DNA from: Hippopus hippopus
Taxonomy: Eukaryota > Mollusca > Bivalvia > Cardiida > Cardiidae
DNA length: 64,000 nt
Reading direction: 5' to 3'
Assembly: GCA_946811185.2 (NCBI GenBank)
Contig: OX328112.1
Span: 2,046,001 to 2,110,000 of the forward strand
Shown: positions 42,858-52,950 of the stretch, piece by piece
Layout: each line of letters starts with the position of its first letter
How positions within the stretch are numbered: position 1 is the first letter of the stretch
The notes under the pieces: model-generated
Seen by the model: only the letters and a program-made list of their open reading frames with translations
The model's database searches: none
What the model was told of the DNA's origin: nothing
Position numbers and translations under genes: made by a program

Positions 42858-42966
42858 TGGCCATTGAGCCATTAATCCCATTTTTTGTCCAAAAACGGAC
42901 ATTTATTGTCTAAATAATAGACTTACTGCCTAATAAGGCTTTGAGTCATCAATAAATGATGACTTT

Positions 42967-42975
42967 AAGAGGGGG
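42967..42975 (+). promoter_or_regulatory. Polypurine tract
   Basis: AAGAGGGGG, two bases before the TGTTATGGG start of the 3' LTR, where plus-strand priming would occur. Confidence 0.8.
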
Positions 42976-42977
42976 TG

Positions 42978-43206
42978 TGTTATGGGAGACCACTCCTTCA
43001 TGCATGGCTTCATCCCGATTTAAATACAATACCTAACAACTGCGTTAGGGAGATATCTCTTTAGCTCAGTGGTTAAGGTATTGGTCTTTTAAACCTTGAA
43101 AAATGAGGATCTTGCCTGCCGTGGGTTCGAATCCCGACAGATGCGGTTTGTATTTCAGCCATGCATTTGTTCATTTGTTTCTTTGTTACGGACTTTGTTC
43201 GTAAGA
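42978..43206 (+). repeat. 3' LTR of the TRIM
   Basis: Same length as the 5' LTR. Its box A is at 43062-43072 and box B at 43124-43134, both unchanged. The eight differences fall outside the two boxes. Confidence 0.88.
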
Positions 43207-44273
43207 ATGTTCAAAACATTTTTCTCAGTAGCCTGTCTAGAAGACATAATATGGATAGGAACAAGGAAATATCCACAAATTAAAATTGTATAGATATAAT
43301 TCAAAATTTGTTCAAAATGCATGCAAGTTGTCAAATCATTTTTGTGGTATTTGTCGAAGACAATACCACTATGAGTTCAATATTGAATTCTGAAGACCAT
43401 GTATCGTATTTTGTTCAAAGCCGAAGGAAATAAACCCAATTAAACTCAATTTTTCTCAGACAAATGAGTTTTTCGGTAGCACTCATATATGTAATTGGAA
43501 ATGGCATGTTAAAATACACCGGGTGAGGCCATCGATCGTGGAAATACTAATTTTTAATTGAAAATAGCTTCACTCGCTCATAGCCTTCTATTGGCGCAAT
43601 GATACAAAATTTGTCTACTGATTGCTTGGTCCTGGGCTTTTTCATTCCAAAACCAGTTCGTCCTATGGATTGTTCATCCCATGATTGCGCGCTACTCCAT
43701 TTGATTGGGCATGCATATTTATAGATCGAAATAACTGACTGTAATGTTGGGAATTAAATGTTAACGGCCAAAGATACTTCAAAATCATAGTTTTCAGCTA
43801 CAAACTTAATTTTAATCGATATATTCACATGGTTTCTCTCTCTATCCATCATGCATCCTACTGTCAAGGGACGTTACCCCTGACTCCTTATGATCAAAGG
43901 GAGACCACCCATAATCATAACTTTATCATGAGTACTCTCCCTTAAACCAAAAGGTATTCATTTGCTTAGTAGGTTGACTTTCAAGCCAATATTTGAATAA
44001 TATTTCTCTTTTTCTTTCAAATTATTAATTCCACACAATGACTTCCTTGACAAATACCACTTCAGCATTCTCAACGCTTTGATTAAGAGTGAAATGTCAA
44101 AGAGAAGTAGTGTATGGGATAAAAGCTGTAACATGGGTTTACTGTCACCAACAAACATTACAGTGTAAAGTGGTGAGATATGCAAATGTTATGTAATCAT
44201 TTCCTGTATTGTTTCAACTGGTCGATGATGGATAAACATTTATGACCATGACTAGGGGTAGCCAGTTACTGAC
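43207..44273. other. Unassigned interval
   Basis: Contains a short hairpin at about 43345-43371 (GTGGTATTTGTC and GACAATACCAC) and otherwise nothing that repeats in the window. Confidence 0.4.
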
Positions 44274-44480
44274 TTAACTCTTTACCATACAAACCCTAGA
44301 TCTAGTTTCCAATACCCAAAGAAAGAGTGTTTGAAAAACAGTGTGGGAAGAAAATGATGTTTGCTCTTCAAAGAATGATTATTATCCCTTGAAAGTTTAC
44401 ATCATTTGAACAATGTAGACTTTGTTATTTGCAAAATTTATGTTATGAATTTGGATGAATCTGTAATTTTGTTAAATGTT
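44274..44480 (-). mobile_element. TTAA MITE, eroded
   Basis: TTAACTCTTTACCATACAAACCC start, CCAAAGAAAGAGTG and GTGTGGGAAG, then a diverged distal half (TGAATTTGGATGAATCTGTAATTTTG). Confidence 0.6.
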
Positions 44481-44767
44481 GAAATCATTTCTCCTTTGTC
44501 CAGAATGAAGCGATAATGTAGAAAAGGGTAAAATAGTACGAATAACAATTCATGTATTCCAGTTTCAAGAAAAAAAGAAATTACCTACTTCATGTTGGAT
44601 TTTCTTTTTGGAAATTTGCCGTTGCGGAATGTCTGTCTTTCGGAGTTTCGGTTTAAGGCCTATCTCCTTTCGACTCGGGGGTTTCACATAAGGTCGGCAC
44701 AGTGTCAGGTTTTAACTGCAGCCTAAAATTCCTATTTAACCAACTTCTTTTGCGAGTTTTGGACTCA
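44481..44767. other. No recognisable feature
   Basis: Left flank of the piggyBac element; no repeat partner is seen in the window. Confidence 0.4.
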
Positions 44768-47364
44768 TTAACCCTAGTCATGCGGAATAATCAGGTTTTA
44801 CATACTGAGTACTATGAGCTGACCCCGGAATAATCCAGGTTGGGGGGTTTTCCAATCCCAAGCATCCATTTGTTATTTTACAGCCAATCGTATTTCTTTT
44901 TACATAGAAGCGTCTACAGTTACTATGAAACAACATCAGCCTCGTTTTGAGATATGAAACAGTGATTTTGATTTGTTATTTGCAAGTTAAGTGCGAGTTA
45001 AAAAATGCGTCATCAAAGTGGCCGATTTCTTTTGAGAAATTTTGTTTGCCGAATCATCGGATGAAGAATTTCAGAGTTTTTCATCTGATGAGGAGGAAAT
45101 TAATCACGAAACAGACAGAGTGACCGAAATTGACGATGTTTTTATGCGAAATTGGATTGCAGGAGATCGCCCGAAGGTAAATATGCCCTTTATAGGTAAG
45201 CCTGGCCTTAACCCAAAAATTCGTCTGCCCGAAAGTCCGACGCCCCTCGATTTTTTCAGCTTGTTTTTGACAGACGAGGATTTTTTGAGCATGGCAAATG
45301 AAACTAATCGTTATGCAAAACAATATTTGGAAAAAAATATTCTTAAATCACATTCAAGGTTTCATAAGTGGACCGAGACTACGCCTGAAGAAATGAAGGT
45401 GTTTCTCGCTATGACAATTGCCATGGGTTTGGTCGTTCAGCTGGATTTGTCAGAGTACTGGACAACTAGCGAGGTAAATGAAACTCCTTTTTTTTAAATC
45501 CCTCATGTCCAGGGATAGATTTTGGCTTCTGATGAGTTTTTTTCACCTGGTAGATAATGAAAACATGGTGAAACGTGGAGAGCCAGGTTATGACCCTTTA
45601 TTCAAGTTAGGTGGTATTTACAAAAATATAACTACAAGGTTTCACCAGGCATATATACCCCACCAAGAGCTTTCACTTGATGAAGGGATGGTCCAATGGC
45701 GTGGTAATTTGTCCTTCAGAGTTTATAACCCTGACAAACCAAATAAATATGGCATCAAAGCTTATATGTTATGTAATGCTACTAATGGGTATTGTACAAA
45801 GTTTAAATTGTACACAGTTAAGTCAACTCAGCAGCCAGGTGAGTATGGGGCCACTTATGATCTCCTCGTGGATTTGATGAGAAATTATTTTGGTAAAGGT
45901 TACCACCTCTTCATGGATAACTACTACAGCTCTCCAAAATTATATATTGACTTATATGACCTGGAAGTTGGAGCTACAGGTACTTTACGTCCAAATCGAA
46001 AAGGTGTTCCCCAGTTGTTAAAGGACAAAAAGGTTGAGAAAGGTAATGTATACACAATGAAAAACAAAAACCTTATAATAACAAAATATCATGACAGAAA
46101 AATTATATATTTAATGAGCACAGTAGAAAATGCTACCCCCATGCCATCAGATAAGGTCAATCCAAGAAATGGGGAAGCTTTACAAAGATCAAGTTTAGTT
46201 GTCACCTATGATAAATACATGGGTGGGGTAAATCGTTCAGATCAAATGGTTTCGTACGCAAATTTCAACAGTCGTACTCTTAAGTGGTGGAAGAGAGTTT
46301 TTTTCCATGTTGTCTCACTAGCTGTCCTGAATTCTTATCTAGTTTATAAAACTGTATGTCAGGATAGAACCCCAATGCTGCATCGCAGCTTTCGTAAAAA
46401 ACTTGTTCAAGATTTGGTCCAGTAGGTAAGTATGCAAAATGTTCCAGGTATGTCTATTAGAAGCCCTGGTAGGCCTTCTACAGCCTCTGAATCCCTGCAA
46501 AGGCTACAGGGACAGCATTTTCCAGAAAAAATCATAGGAGCTGGCAAAAAGAAAAATGTTACACGGTCTCGTGTTGTCTGTGTTCCTGCTGAAAGAGAAC
46601 TTTTAGAGCATGTGGGTGAAAAGCGAAAGAGGCCAGGACATGAGTCATCTTACCAATGTGACAAATGTAAAACAGCATTATGTACTGATGTATGTTTTAA
46701 ACTTTATCACAGTCAAAAAGACTTCAAATCTGCATACAAAGCACAAAAAATAGAGCAAAACCAGGTTAATTAGGTATTTCATACCTAGTCCAGGTGAGTT
46801 AACGAGAAAACAGGTAAAATGTCCAGGTGAGTACATAAGCCATCAGACTTGAGTGTGAGTATTTTATATTTAGTATCAAACTAATGTAAATGAATTTTGG
46901 AGTTTGTTGAAGAAATAATTCATGTAAATATCTGTTTTAAATAGCAGAAAGTAATCATACACAGTAACAGTACTAATTGTTCTTACCTGTGCTACCTGGG
47001 ACGCAAGACTGCGTTTATTTTGGACTGGAACTTTCAGGAACTTGGTAAATTAAATCATAAGGTAAACAAGTTTGAGTTTGACAGTTTTATTCTTCTCTAA
47101 ACATAGTTAACTGTTTTATTACATTTACCTGTTTTTTACCTGTTGTTTATCAGGTAACATGTTTGTAAAAATAGATTTTTTTCATCATATACTTCAAGGT
47201 CAACATATTACCTTTACAATGGTATATAATATTACAATATTTTATTAAAACAGTAACTCATAGTACAGCTTAAAACATTGACACCTATAATCAGTGATGA
47301 GATTGAAAAATATTCAGCTCATACTACTAGGTCTATATATAATATATAGCATGACAAGGGTTAA
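44768..47364 (+). mobile_element. piggyBac element, full length, inactive
   Basis: TTAA at 44768-44771 and 47361-47364 encloses 2589 bp with TIRs CCCTAGTCATGC (44772-44783) and, inverted, CCCTTGTCATGC (47349-47360): 11 of 12 identical, and starting CCCT as piggyBac TIRs do. It carries one transposase gene with several lesions. Long AT-rich stretches flank the gene on the 3' side. Confidence 0.93.
45005..46773 (+). pseudogene. piggyBac transposase, frameshifted
   Basis: Three frame-compatible blocks. The N-terminal acidic block (45042-45497; SSDEEFQSFSSDEEE) has no ATG of its own: a start at 45005 (MRHQSGRF) lies in another frame, so one indel near 45040 is likely. A second frameshift falls at an eight-T run (45488-45495), after which 45478-46425 holds the catalytic core. 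A TAG at 46423-46425 then separates the C-terminal Cys-rich block (46432-46773; CDKCKTALC, CFKLYH), which is in the same frame. In the core, Asp68 (SLDEGM) and Asp147 (FMDNYY) are kept, but the third catalytic Asp is Asn252 (GGVNRSDQ, codon AAT at 46231) where the family has GGVD. The protein cannot be made whole, and its active site is also altered. Confidence 0.93.
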
Positions 47365-47874
47365 GAACTGACTGTCATCGAAGTATTTCAGACACAATTT
47401 CGAATGAACCTATGGCACAAAATCACTCGCTTCTGTCCGGCCCCGGTTTAAACGTTCAATCCATAGTTTCCTCCTTTTTAATTCCTTCGGAAATTTGAAT
47501 ATACTAATTCTGTGAGTTTCCGAATTGACGTTGCAGCCATAGGCTGCATGATTTACCATTTTTTCGGTTCAATTCTCAGTTAATATTCAGATATATCTGC
47601 ATACAGTCATCCGCGTTCCTACTGTTTGTCTACTGACGGTATACACAGACTGACTCGACAATGACGTCACACATGCATGGGAGATAAGCGAATCAGGAGA
47701 AGTAAGCCATGTACCATTTTTAGGGCCGTATATCAGTGTGACAATTCGGCCGTGGTTTATGGCATGTTACAGGGTGGTATTTATGAAAAATCACGGACAC
47801 ATGTTTAACTGACATCATTTGCAGCTGATTAAAGGAAAAAAACAGTCTGGTCAAAATATTTTAGGATTTGCCCT
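47365..47874. other. No recognisable feature
   Basis: Right flank of the piggyBac element, somewhat richer in CpG than its surroundings; no ORF or repeat match. Confidence 0.4.
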
Positions 47875-48061
47875 TTAAATCTTTACCACACAGTCCTGAG
47901 TTTTAATGACCCTGAAAAAGAGAGTCTTTAGAAAACATTGTGGGAAAAGGAGAAAATGCTGGCCTTTTCAGACAATTTTCTCCATTTGAGCCACACTAAA
48001 ATTGTCGTCTGCAACTGCTTTCAATTTGAATCAGTGTAATATTTTGTCATTTGGTAGAATT
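47875..48061 (-). mobile_element. TTAA MITE with half palindrome
   Basis: CTTTACCACACAGTCCTGAG, GAAAACATTGTGGGAAAAGG and GAAAATGCTGG, then a jump to CCTTTTCAGACAATTTTCTCC. The distal arm GTCGTCTGCAACTGCTTTC is kept. Confidence 0.75.
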
Positions 48062-48070
48062 AAAAAAAAA

Positions 48071-48098
48071 GGCAGTGGAGCATCATGGCCCTCTTGTT
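48071..48098 (+). mobile_element. Helentron-like 3' end fragment
   Basis: GGCAGTGGAGCATCATGGCC then CTCTTGTT: the family 2 end reduced to its last ~28 bp, with half the hairpin lost, next to a MITE. Confidence 0.55.
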
Positions 48099-48282
48099 AT
48101 TAATATTGAGGGAATGCTTGTGACCGAGGCCCACAAATTGTCTTTCGGTAAATTCATTTTGCATGTAAGGTAAAGTTTTTTACATATTTACTACTAAATA
48201 CTTTCATACAAATAACAGTAAAGAGGACTCTGTGCTTTGTGACAGGCATGAACAATATCTGCTAAATTAACTCTTTCAACGG

Positions 48283-48510
48283 TAAAGTGTTGGACTTGTA
48301 ACCAGGAGGCCCCAGCTTTGAGCCTTACTGGAAGCATCGAGTTTTTCTTTGGAGTGTCCTTTGGCTAGACACTTCAGAGCCCCAGCCTCGTACTGGTGAA
48401 ACCCAGGACATACAGAATATGTGAGCTGTCACAGTGGTAATATGACTGAGAAAATGTAAAGAATATATTTTTTTTTGAAAATGTTATAAAACACCATTGA
48501 TTTTATCAAT
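48283..48510 (+). repeat. SINE-B
   Basis: A tRNA-like head (CGGTAAAGTGTTGGACTTGT, then CCCAGCTTTGAGCC as a weak box B), AGACACTTCAGAGCCCCAGC, TACTGGTGAAACCCAGGA and a TATGACTGAGAAAATG tail. It shares its body with 7606-7757. Confidence 0.7.
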
Positions 48511-48518
48511 CTGCTTAG

Positions 48519-48731
48519 TTAACTCTTTACCAAACGACATAATTTTAGACATCCAATTTTGAAGCATTTGCAGATGACAAAATTATTGTGATTCAAAAAT
48601 TGATATTTGTTTAGGGAAAGGTAGAAAACATTGTGGGAAAAGGAGAAAATGCTGGTACTTTGACCACAATGTTTTCAGAAGGTTTCTTTCTCAGGGTTGT
48701 GAAAACCTGGGATTGTTTGGTGGTGAGTTAA
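48519..48731 (+). mobile_element. TTAA MITE, cluster copy 1, half palindrome
   Basis: TTAACTCTTTACCAAACGAC start and GGTGGTGAGTTAA end. After GAAAATGCTGGTA it jumps to CTTTGACCACAATG, so one arm is missing. Confidence 0.88.
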
Positions 48732-48953
48732 CTCTTTACCAAACGACAAAATTTTGGACTAGTCCAAATTGAAAGAATTTGCAGACGACAAAATAAATGT
48801 GACTGAAAAATTGAAATTTAGTTGGGATGGGTAGAAAACATTGTGGTAAAAGGAGAAAATGCTGGTTACCAGCATTTTCTCCTTTTTCCACAATGTTTTC
48901 ATAAGGCTTCTTTCTCAGGGTTGTTAAAAGTCGGGATTGTGTGGTAGAGTTAA
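48728..48953 (+). mobile_element. TTAA MITE, cluster copy 2, intact
   Basis: Shares its left TTAA with copy 1. The palindrome is intact apart from an outer change (GTGGTAAAAGG). It ends GTGTGGTAGAGTTAA. Confidence 0.9.
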
Positions 48954-49170
48954 TTTTACCATAGCCAGGTTTTAGACTTCCATTTTCAAAGTATTTGCAG
49001 ATGATCAAATAAATGTGACTCAAAAATGGAAATTTTTCTTTGGGAAGGGTAGAAAATAAGGGGAAGAAAAGAAAATGCTAGCTACCTGAGCATTTTATCC
49101 TGTTCTGATAATGCTTTCAAAAGGGTTCATCCTCATAGTTATTGAAACTGAAGATTGTTTGGTAAATGAT
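48950..49170 (+). mobile_element. TTAA MITE, cluster copy 3, eroded
   Basis: Shares its left TTAA with copy 2. The core has decayed (GCTAGCTACCTGAGCATTTTATCC) and the right end reads TTTGGTAAATGATTCG. Confidence 0.75.
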
Positions 49171-49206
49171 TCGAAACATTCCACGGCAAGAATTTCTACT
49201 GGCGCT

Positions 49207-49445
49207 TTAACCCTTTGCAAAGGATTAAACAATCTTGTGTTTTAACGACCCTGAGAAAGAAGGCTTGTTAAAACATTGTGGGAAAAGGAGAAAATGCTGG
49301 TAACCAGCATTTTTCTCCTTTTTTCCCACAATATTTTCTATCCTATCAGAGATAGAAGTCATCATTTGAGCTACATTTATTTTGTTGTCTGCTAATGCTT
49401 TCAATTTGTTGGAGTCTTAAATTGTTTCGATTGATAAAGGGGTTA
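49207..49445 (-). mobile_element. TTAA MITE, cluster copy 4
   Basis: TTAACCCTTTGCAAAGGATT start, strong palindrome with extra T residues in one arm (CATTTTTCTCCTTTTTTCCC), eroded distal end TGATAAAGGGGTTA. Confidence 0.82.
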
Positions 49446-49466
49446 TTTGTGCAGTTCAGTTATGAT

Positions 49467-49695
49467 TTAACCCATTACCACACAATCCCGACATTTAACG
49501 ACCCTGAAGAAGAATGCTTTTGAAAACTTTGTGGGAAAAGGAGAAAATGCTGGTAACCAGCATTTTCTCCTTTTCCCACAATGTATTCTACTGTTCCAAA
49601 AACAAATTTCAGTGTTTGATTCACATTTATTTTGTCGTCTGCAAATGCTTTCAATTTGGACCAGTCTAAAATTTTGTCATTTGGTATAGAGTTAA
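49467..49695 (-). mobile_element. TTAA MITE, cluster copy 5, full length
   Basis: TTAACCCATTACCACACAAT start and ATTTGGTATAGAGTTAA end, with a nearly perfect palindrome. Confidence 0.9.
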
Positions 49696-49744
49696 ATAGT
49701 AGGATAAAAAAAAAAAGTCTGGGTCCCGTTTTCATAGGATTTCC

Positions 49745-49971
49745 TTTAAATCCTTACCAAACAATCCACTTTTAATGATCCTGAGAAAGAAGCCCTCTTA
49801 AAACTCTATGAGAAAAGGAGAAAATGCTGGTAAACAGTATTTTCTCCTTTTCCTACAGTATTTTCTACGCTATTAGAGTCAGGTTTCATTGATTTAGTCG
49901 TGTTGAATTGTCGTTTGCAATGCGTTTGAATTTGGATGAGTCTAAAATTTTGCCATTTGGTAAAAACTTAG
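49745..49971 (-). mobile_element. TTAA MITE, cluster copy 6
   Basis: TTTAAATCCTTACCAAACAA start; core GAAAATGCTGGTAAACAGTATTTTC; distal ATTTTGCCATTTGGTAAAAAC. Confidence 0.8.
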
Positions 49972-50188
49972 CTCTTCCACACAAACCTCTGTTTTGACAA
50001 CCCTGAGAAAATAGCCTTTTAAAAACCTTGTGTGGAAATGAGAAAATGCTGGTAACCAGCATTTTCTCCCTTTCCCATGTGGTTTTGTACACTTCCTCAA
50101 TCCTATCAGTGCAGCTGGATTTAATATTATCAGCAAAATACTTTAATTTTAGACCAGTCTAAAATTTTGATGTTTGGTAAAGAGTTAA
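49968..50188 (-). mobile_element. TTAA MITE, cluster copy 7
   Basis: Follows copy 6 directly (TTAGCTCTTCCACACAAACC) and ends GTTTGGTAAAGAGTTAA. The core is intact; the outer arm is changed (CCCTTTCCCATGTGG). Confidence 0.8.
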
Positions 50189-50197
50189 AGAATCCCA

Positions 50198-50509
50198 ATG
50201 CCCTTAATACTGAGCCATAAAAAACTTGAAAATTTTCCAGTAAGTGGCAGTGAAAGTAATGAATGGAGAGAAATGGAAACTATTCAGATAGAACAGTTTC
50301 CAGTTTTTCAAAAAGAAACAAAAAAGATCAACAGAAGTAACTTTTTATTGAACTCAGAAAATCCCAAAAACAGACAATTTGACACCTCAATATTCCCAAA
50401 TCTAAAAACAGACAACTTGACATATAGAGTTCCAAATCTGTTTGTAGCCTTCAATCTGAAAAAGACAACATTCGTCATTATCAAACAATCGAGACTGTTT
50501 ACAATTTAA
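50198..50509 (+). CDS. Hypothetical ORF between two MITEs
   Basis: A 103-codon frame (starting MPLILSHKK) rich in Lys, Asn, Ser and Glu. It has no recognised motif, signal peptide or membrane segment. It lies exactly between MITE copies 7 and 8. It could be a piece of coding exon or a chance frame in AT-rich DNA. Confidence 0.15.
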   Translation: MPLILSHKKLENFPVSGSESNEWREMETIQIEQFPVFQKETKKINRSNFLLNSENPKNRQFDTSIFPNLKTDNLTYRVPNLFVAFNLKKTTFVIIKQSRLFTI

Positions 50510-50679
50510 TGAAAGAAAGCATTGAAAACATTACGGGAAAAAGAGAGAATGCTGGTTACCACAATGTTTTTAGTCTTTCCCAAATCAGATTTCAATTTTT
50601 GAGTCACATTTATTTTGTAGTCTGCAAATGCTTTCAATTTGGACTAGTCTAAAGTTTTGTTATTTGGTACAAAGAGTTA
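50510..50679 (-). mobile_element. TTAA MITE, cluster copy 8, half palindrome
   Basis: Starts within the left arm (GAAAGAAAGCATTGAAAAC); GAGAATGCTGGTTACC jumps to ACAATGTTTTTAG; ends ATTTGGTACAAAGAGTTAA. Confidence 0.82.
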
Positions 50680-51221
50680 ACCCCAAGAGTGCCAAATAAA
50701 CCCAATGGACATTTTCATTCTAGAAGTCAAGAAATAAGACCCAAGTATGAGCAACTTCAAGATGACTTTGTTCATATTGTCTCAGCAGACTGTAAATTTT
50801 GTGCAGCCTGATTGATACATGCTGGCCATAAAGGCAACTAAAGTCATAAAAAAGCATGCTATAGGTTACCTCTTTATCAGCCTATTTCATGATGTTGTCA
50901 TGCCACCTGATAACTTTACTCAGGTGAGTGCTTTAGGGCCAATGGCATTATTGCACAGTTTTGTCTAGTTACACACCATACATGCATACATACACACACA
51001 CCATTATAATGCTAATCAGTCAAATGTCTATTTCACCATGTCTCTTTTAGTGTATAAGGATATGTCTCTGCCTCATTTACTATTTAAAGATACGTACCAC
51101 AGAGTTGGTCTGTCCACCCCAAGGCTCCCAAAGACACCCTACAATACCCCAATACACTGAAAATATTGATACTTTTTCGATAAAAGGGTCTGAAACATGC
51201 ATCATTCTCATTAGTGCCACA
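50680..51221. other. Unassigned interval
   Basis: ACTCAGGTGAGTGCTTTAGGG and CCAATGGCATTATT near 50918-50955 resemble a decayed Helentron-like family 1 3' end. A short CA-rich stretch lies at about 50970-51003. Confidence 0.35.
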
Positions 51222-52123
51222 GACCCCCGTTAGCTCAGTCTTTTGAACTCCGACTCAGGCACTTTCTTTTCAAGGATTTCTGATAGTCATTGTGACAGGA
51301 CTCATTCCTCTATTACCACTGATCGCTTTTTTGACGATAGTTATGTGTGAAAGCAGTCAGTGGCTTGACTAGAATATTGTGCAGAGTACTTATCAATGAA
51401 ATTTCTGGGAAGCATGGATAGGTGCCCTGGCCGCTGTTATATAACTGATATAGTGTTGAAAACAGTTAAAGAGGCCCTTATACTCATTTTCAGCCAGTTT
51501 TAACTCATTTTGTCTTTATTTTATCAAACTATAGTCATTCTTATACCTTCATGCCAAATATTGCGCCTGACGGTTGCAAGGTTGCTTAGATTACGGTCGA
51601 TAGAAAATGCATTTCGCTGAGTTGCGGCCTTCCATGTAAACAGACTCGTCGTTTCCGGTTCGAAGATTTCGATAAATCTGTTATACACTCGGGTAGATTC
51701 GTATGAAGATCATGCATTCTGTCACGTGACTATATTTGACCTTTGCCCTGCATCTAATGAGGTAAACAAAGGAAAATGGAGGCTTCTCTGTTGCAGCCTC
51801 GATTTTCAGACGGAGGTCGCGACCTATATGCAAATTACACCGTATCCGACTCTAAGTGGAAACCAACGATAAATTTCCGTGACGCACCGCCATTGTTTAC
51901 AGCTTCGATCGTCAGCCAGTTTTCTCCTGACCAATGTTCAGTTTCTGATACAAATCTCCGTGTTTCTTTTTTTTCAATTACACCATATATGTCAGTAATT
52001 TATCCATGCTTACACAAATGACTGATTTCTGTACCATTCTAAATTGTTTGAAATTTAACAGCGTTTTTGCTTACCGGCTGCAGACGGGCATCTTTAAATG
52101 AGATACAATCAATTAATCAATCT
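51222..52123 (+). repeat. SINE-A split by a TTAA element
   Basis: The left part (51222-51469) has a textbook box A (TAGCTCAGTC at 51231), GATAGTCATTGTGACAGGA and GCATGGATAGGTGCCCTGGC, and reaches TTGAAAACAGTTAA. The right part resumes after 52097 with ATGAGATACAATCAATTAATC, the expected SINE tail. Confidence 0.82.
51466..52097. mobile_element. 632-bp TTAA-flanked element inside a SINE
   Basis: TTAAAGAGGCCC on the left and, inverted, TTAAAGATGCCC on the right (11 of 12), with TTAA at both edges. Inserted at the TTAA of the SINE tail. This suggests piggyBac-type mobilisation, though the short TIR is unlike the other TTAA families here. An 81-codon frame inside (start MEASLLQPRF at 51776) probably has no function of its own, although it begins in a good initiation context. 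Confidence 0.72.
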
Positions 52124-52139
52124 CCTTAGTGCCTTAACA

Positions 52140-52950
52140 AAGGATCTGCATTATGAAGATGGTGTGCACCTTATTTAGAGTGTTTTCTGTCTCTACTGAC
52201 TTGACTGGTGACCTACATTGTTGGTATGCATATTATAAAGGGAGTTTTCTTACCTTCCTGTCACAACCAGAGATCTGCAATATATGATGTGGGCAATATT
52301 CAGAGCGCTTCTTGTCTCTACTGACTTTGACTAGGCACCATTGTATGAGTTTTCTATCTCTTCTGACTTGGCTAGTGACCTGCATCATATGGTATGCACA
52401 TTATTAAGGGAGTTGTTTCTCCTTGCTATCATAATCAGGGATCTGCCTTATTTGGTGTGCACATTATTTGGTGTGCACATTATTTGGTGAGCACATTATT
52501 CAGGGCTTTGTCTGTCTCTGGTGACTTGACTAGTGACCTGCATTATATGGTGTGCAAATCATTTAGAGCATTTTCTTTCCTTGATGCAGTTACAAGTGAC
52601 CTGCATATGGTCTGCACATAATTAAGGACATTTTCACTCATTAGTACATATAACCCATGATCCACATCGTATTGTGTGCACATAATTAGGGACAATTGCT
52701 CTTCTTGGTGATGCTACCAGGGATCTACATCATATGTTTTGCATAGTTATTTGGGGGTTTCTGTCCAAATGCAGTTTATAGCAACCTGTATTATATGGTG
52801 TGTACATAACTAAGGACATTTTCTCTTCTTAGTGCAGCAATCATGGACCTGCACTATATGGTGTGCACAATTGTTGAGCGATTTCTGTCCCTAATGCAGT
52901 TTAAACTGACCTGCATTAAATGGTGTGCATGCGCATAATTTAGGGCGTTT
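52140..52950 (+). repeat. Degenerate ~63-bp minisatellite, 12-13 units
   Basis: GGTGTGCACATTATT-like words recur near 52155, 52222, 52390, 52461, 52548, 52609, 52674, 52797, 52859 and 52923, usually 61-71 bp apart, each followed by a TTTCTGTCTCT-type block and GTGACCTGCATTATAT. A 17-bp word (TTTGGTGTGCACATTA) is locally triplicated at about 52457-52505. Confidence 0.85.

Larger units (their letters stand above)
42611..43206 (+). mobile_element. TRIM: complete miniature LTR retrotransposon
   Basis: Two 229-bp LTRs (42611-42839 and 42978-43206) flank only 138 bp. A tRNA-Pro-type primer binding site follows the 5' LTR directly, and an AAGAGGGGG polypurine tract precedes the 3' LTR. ATGT lies just outside both ends (42607-42610 and 43207-43210) as a 4-bp target duplication. 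The total of 596 bp has no coding capacity, which matches TRIM elements (terminal-repeat retrotransposons in miniature). The LTRs differ at 8 of 229 positions (3.5%), mostly transitions, so the copy is fairly young. Replication would need gag-pol proteins from another LTR element. LTR borders may be off by 1-2 nt, and the 3' terminus (AAGA) is not the usual CA. Confidence 0.88.

Noticed and set aside
45081..45323. Minus-strand ORFs over the piggyBac gene
   Set aside because: Antisense shadows of the transposase coding strand.
51776..52021. 81-codon ORF starting MEASLLQPRF as a gene's first exon
   Set aside because: It lies wholly inside a TTAA-flanked element inserted in a SINE; no splice partner is seen.
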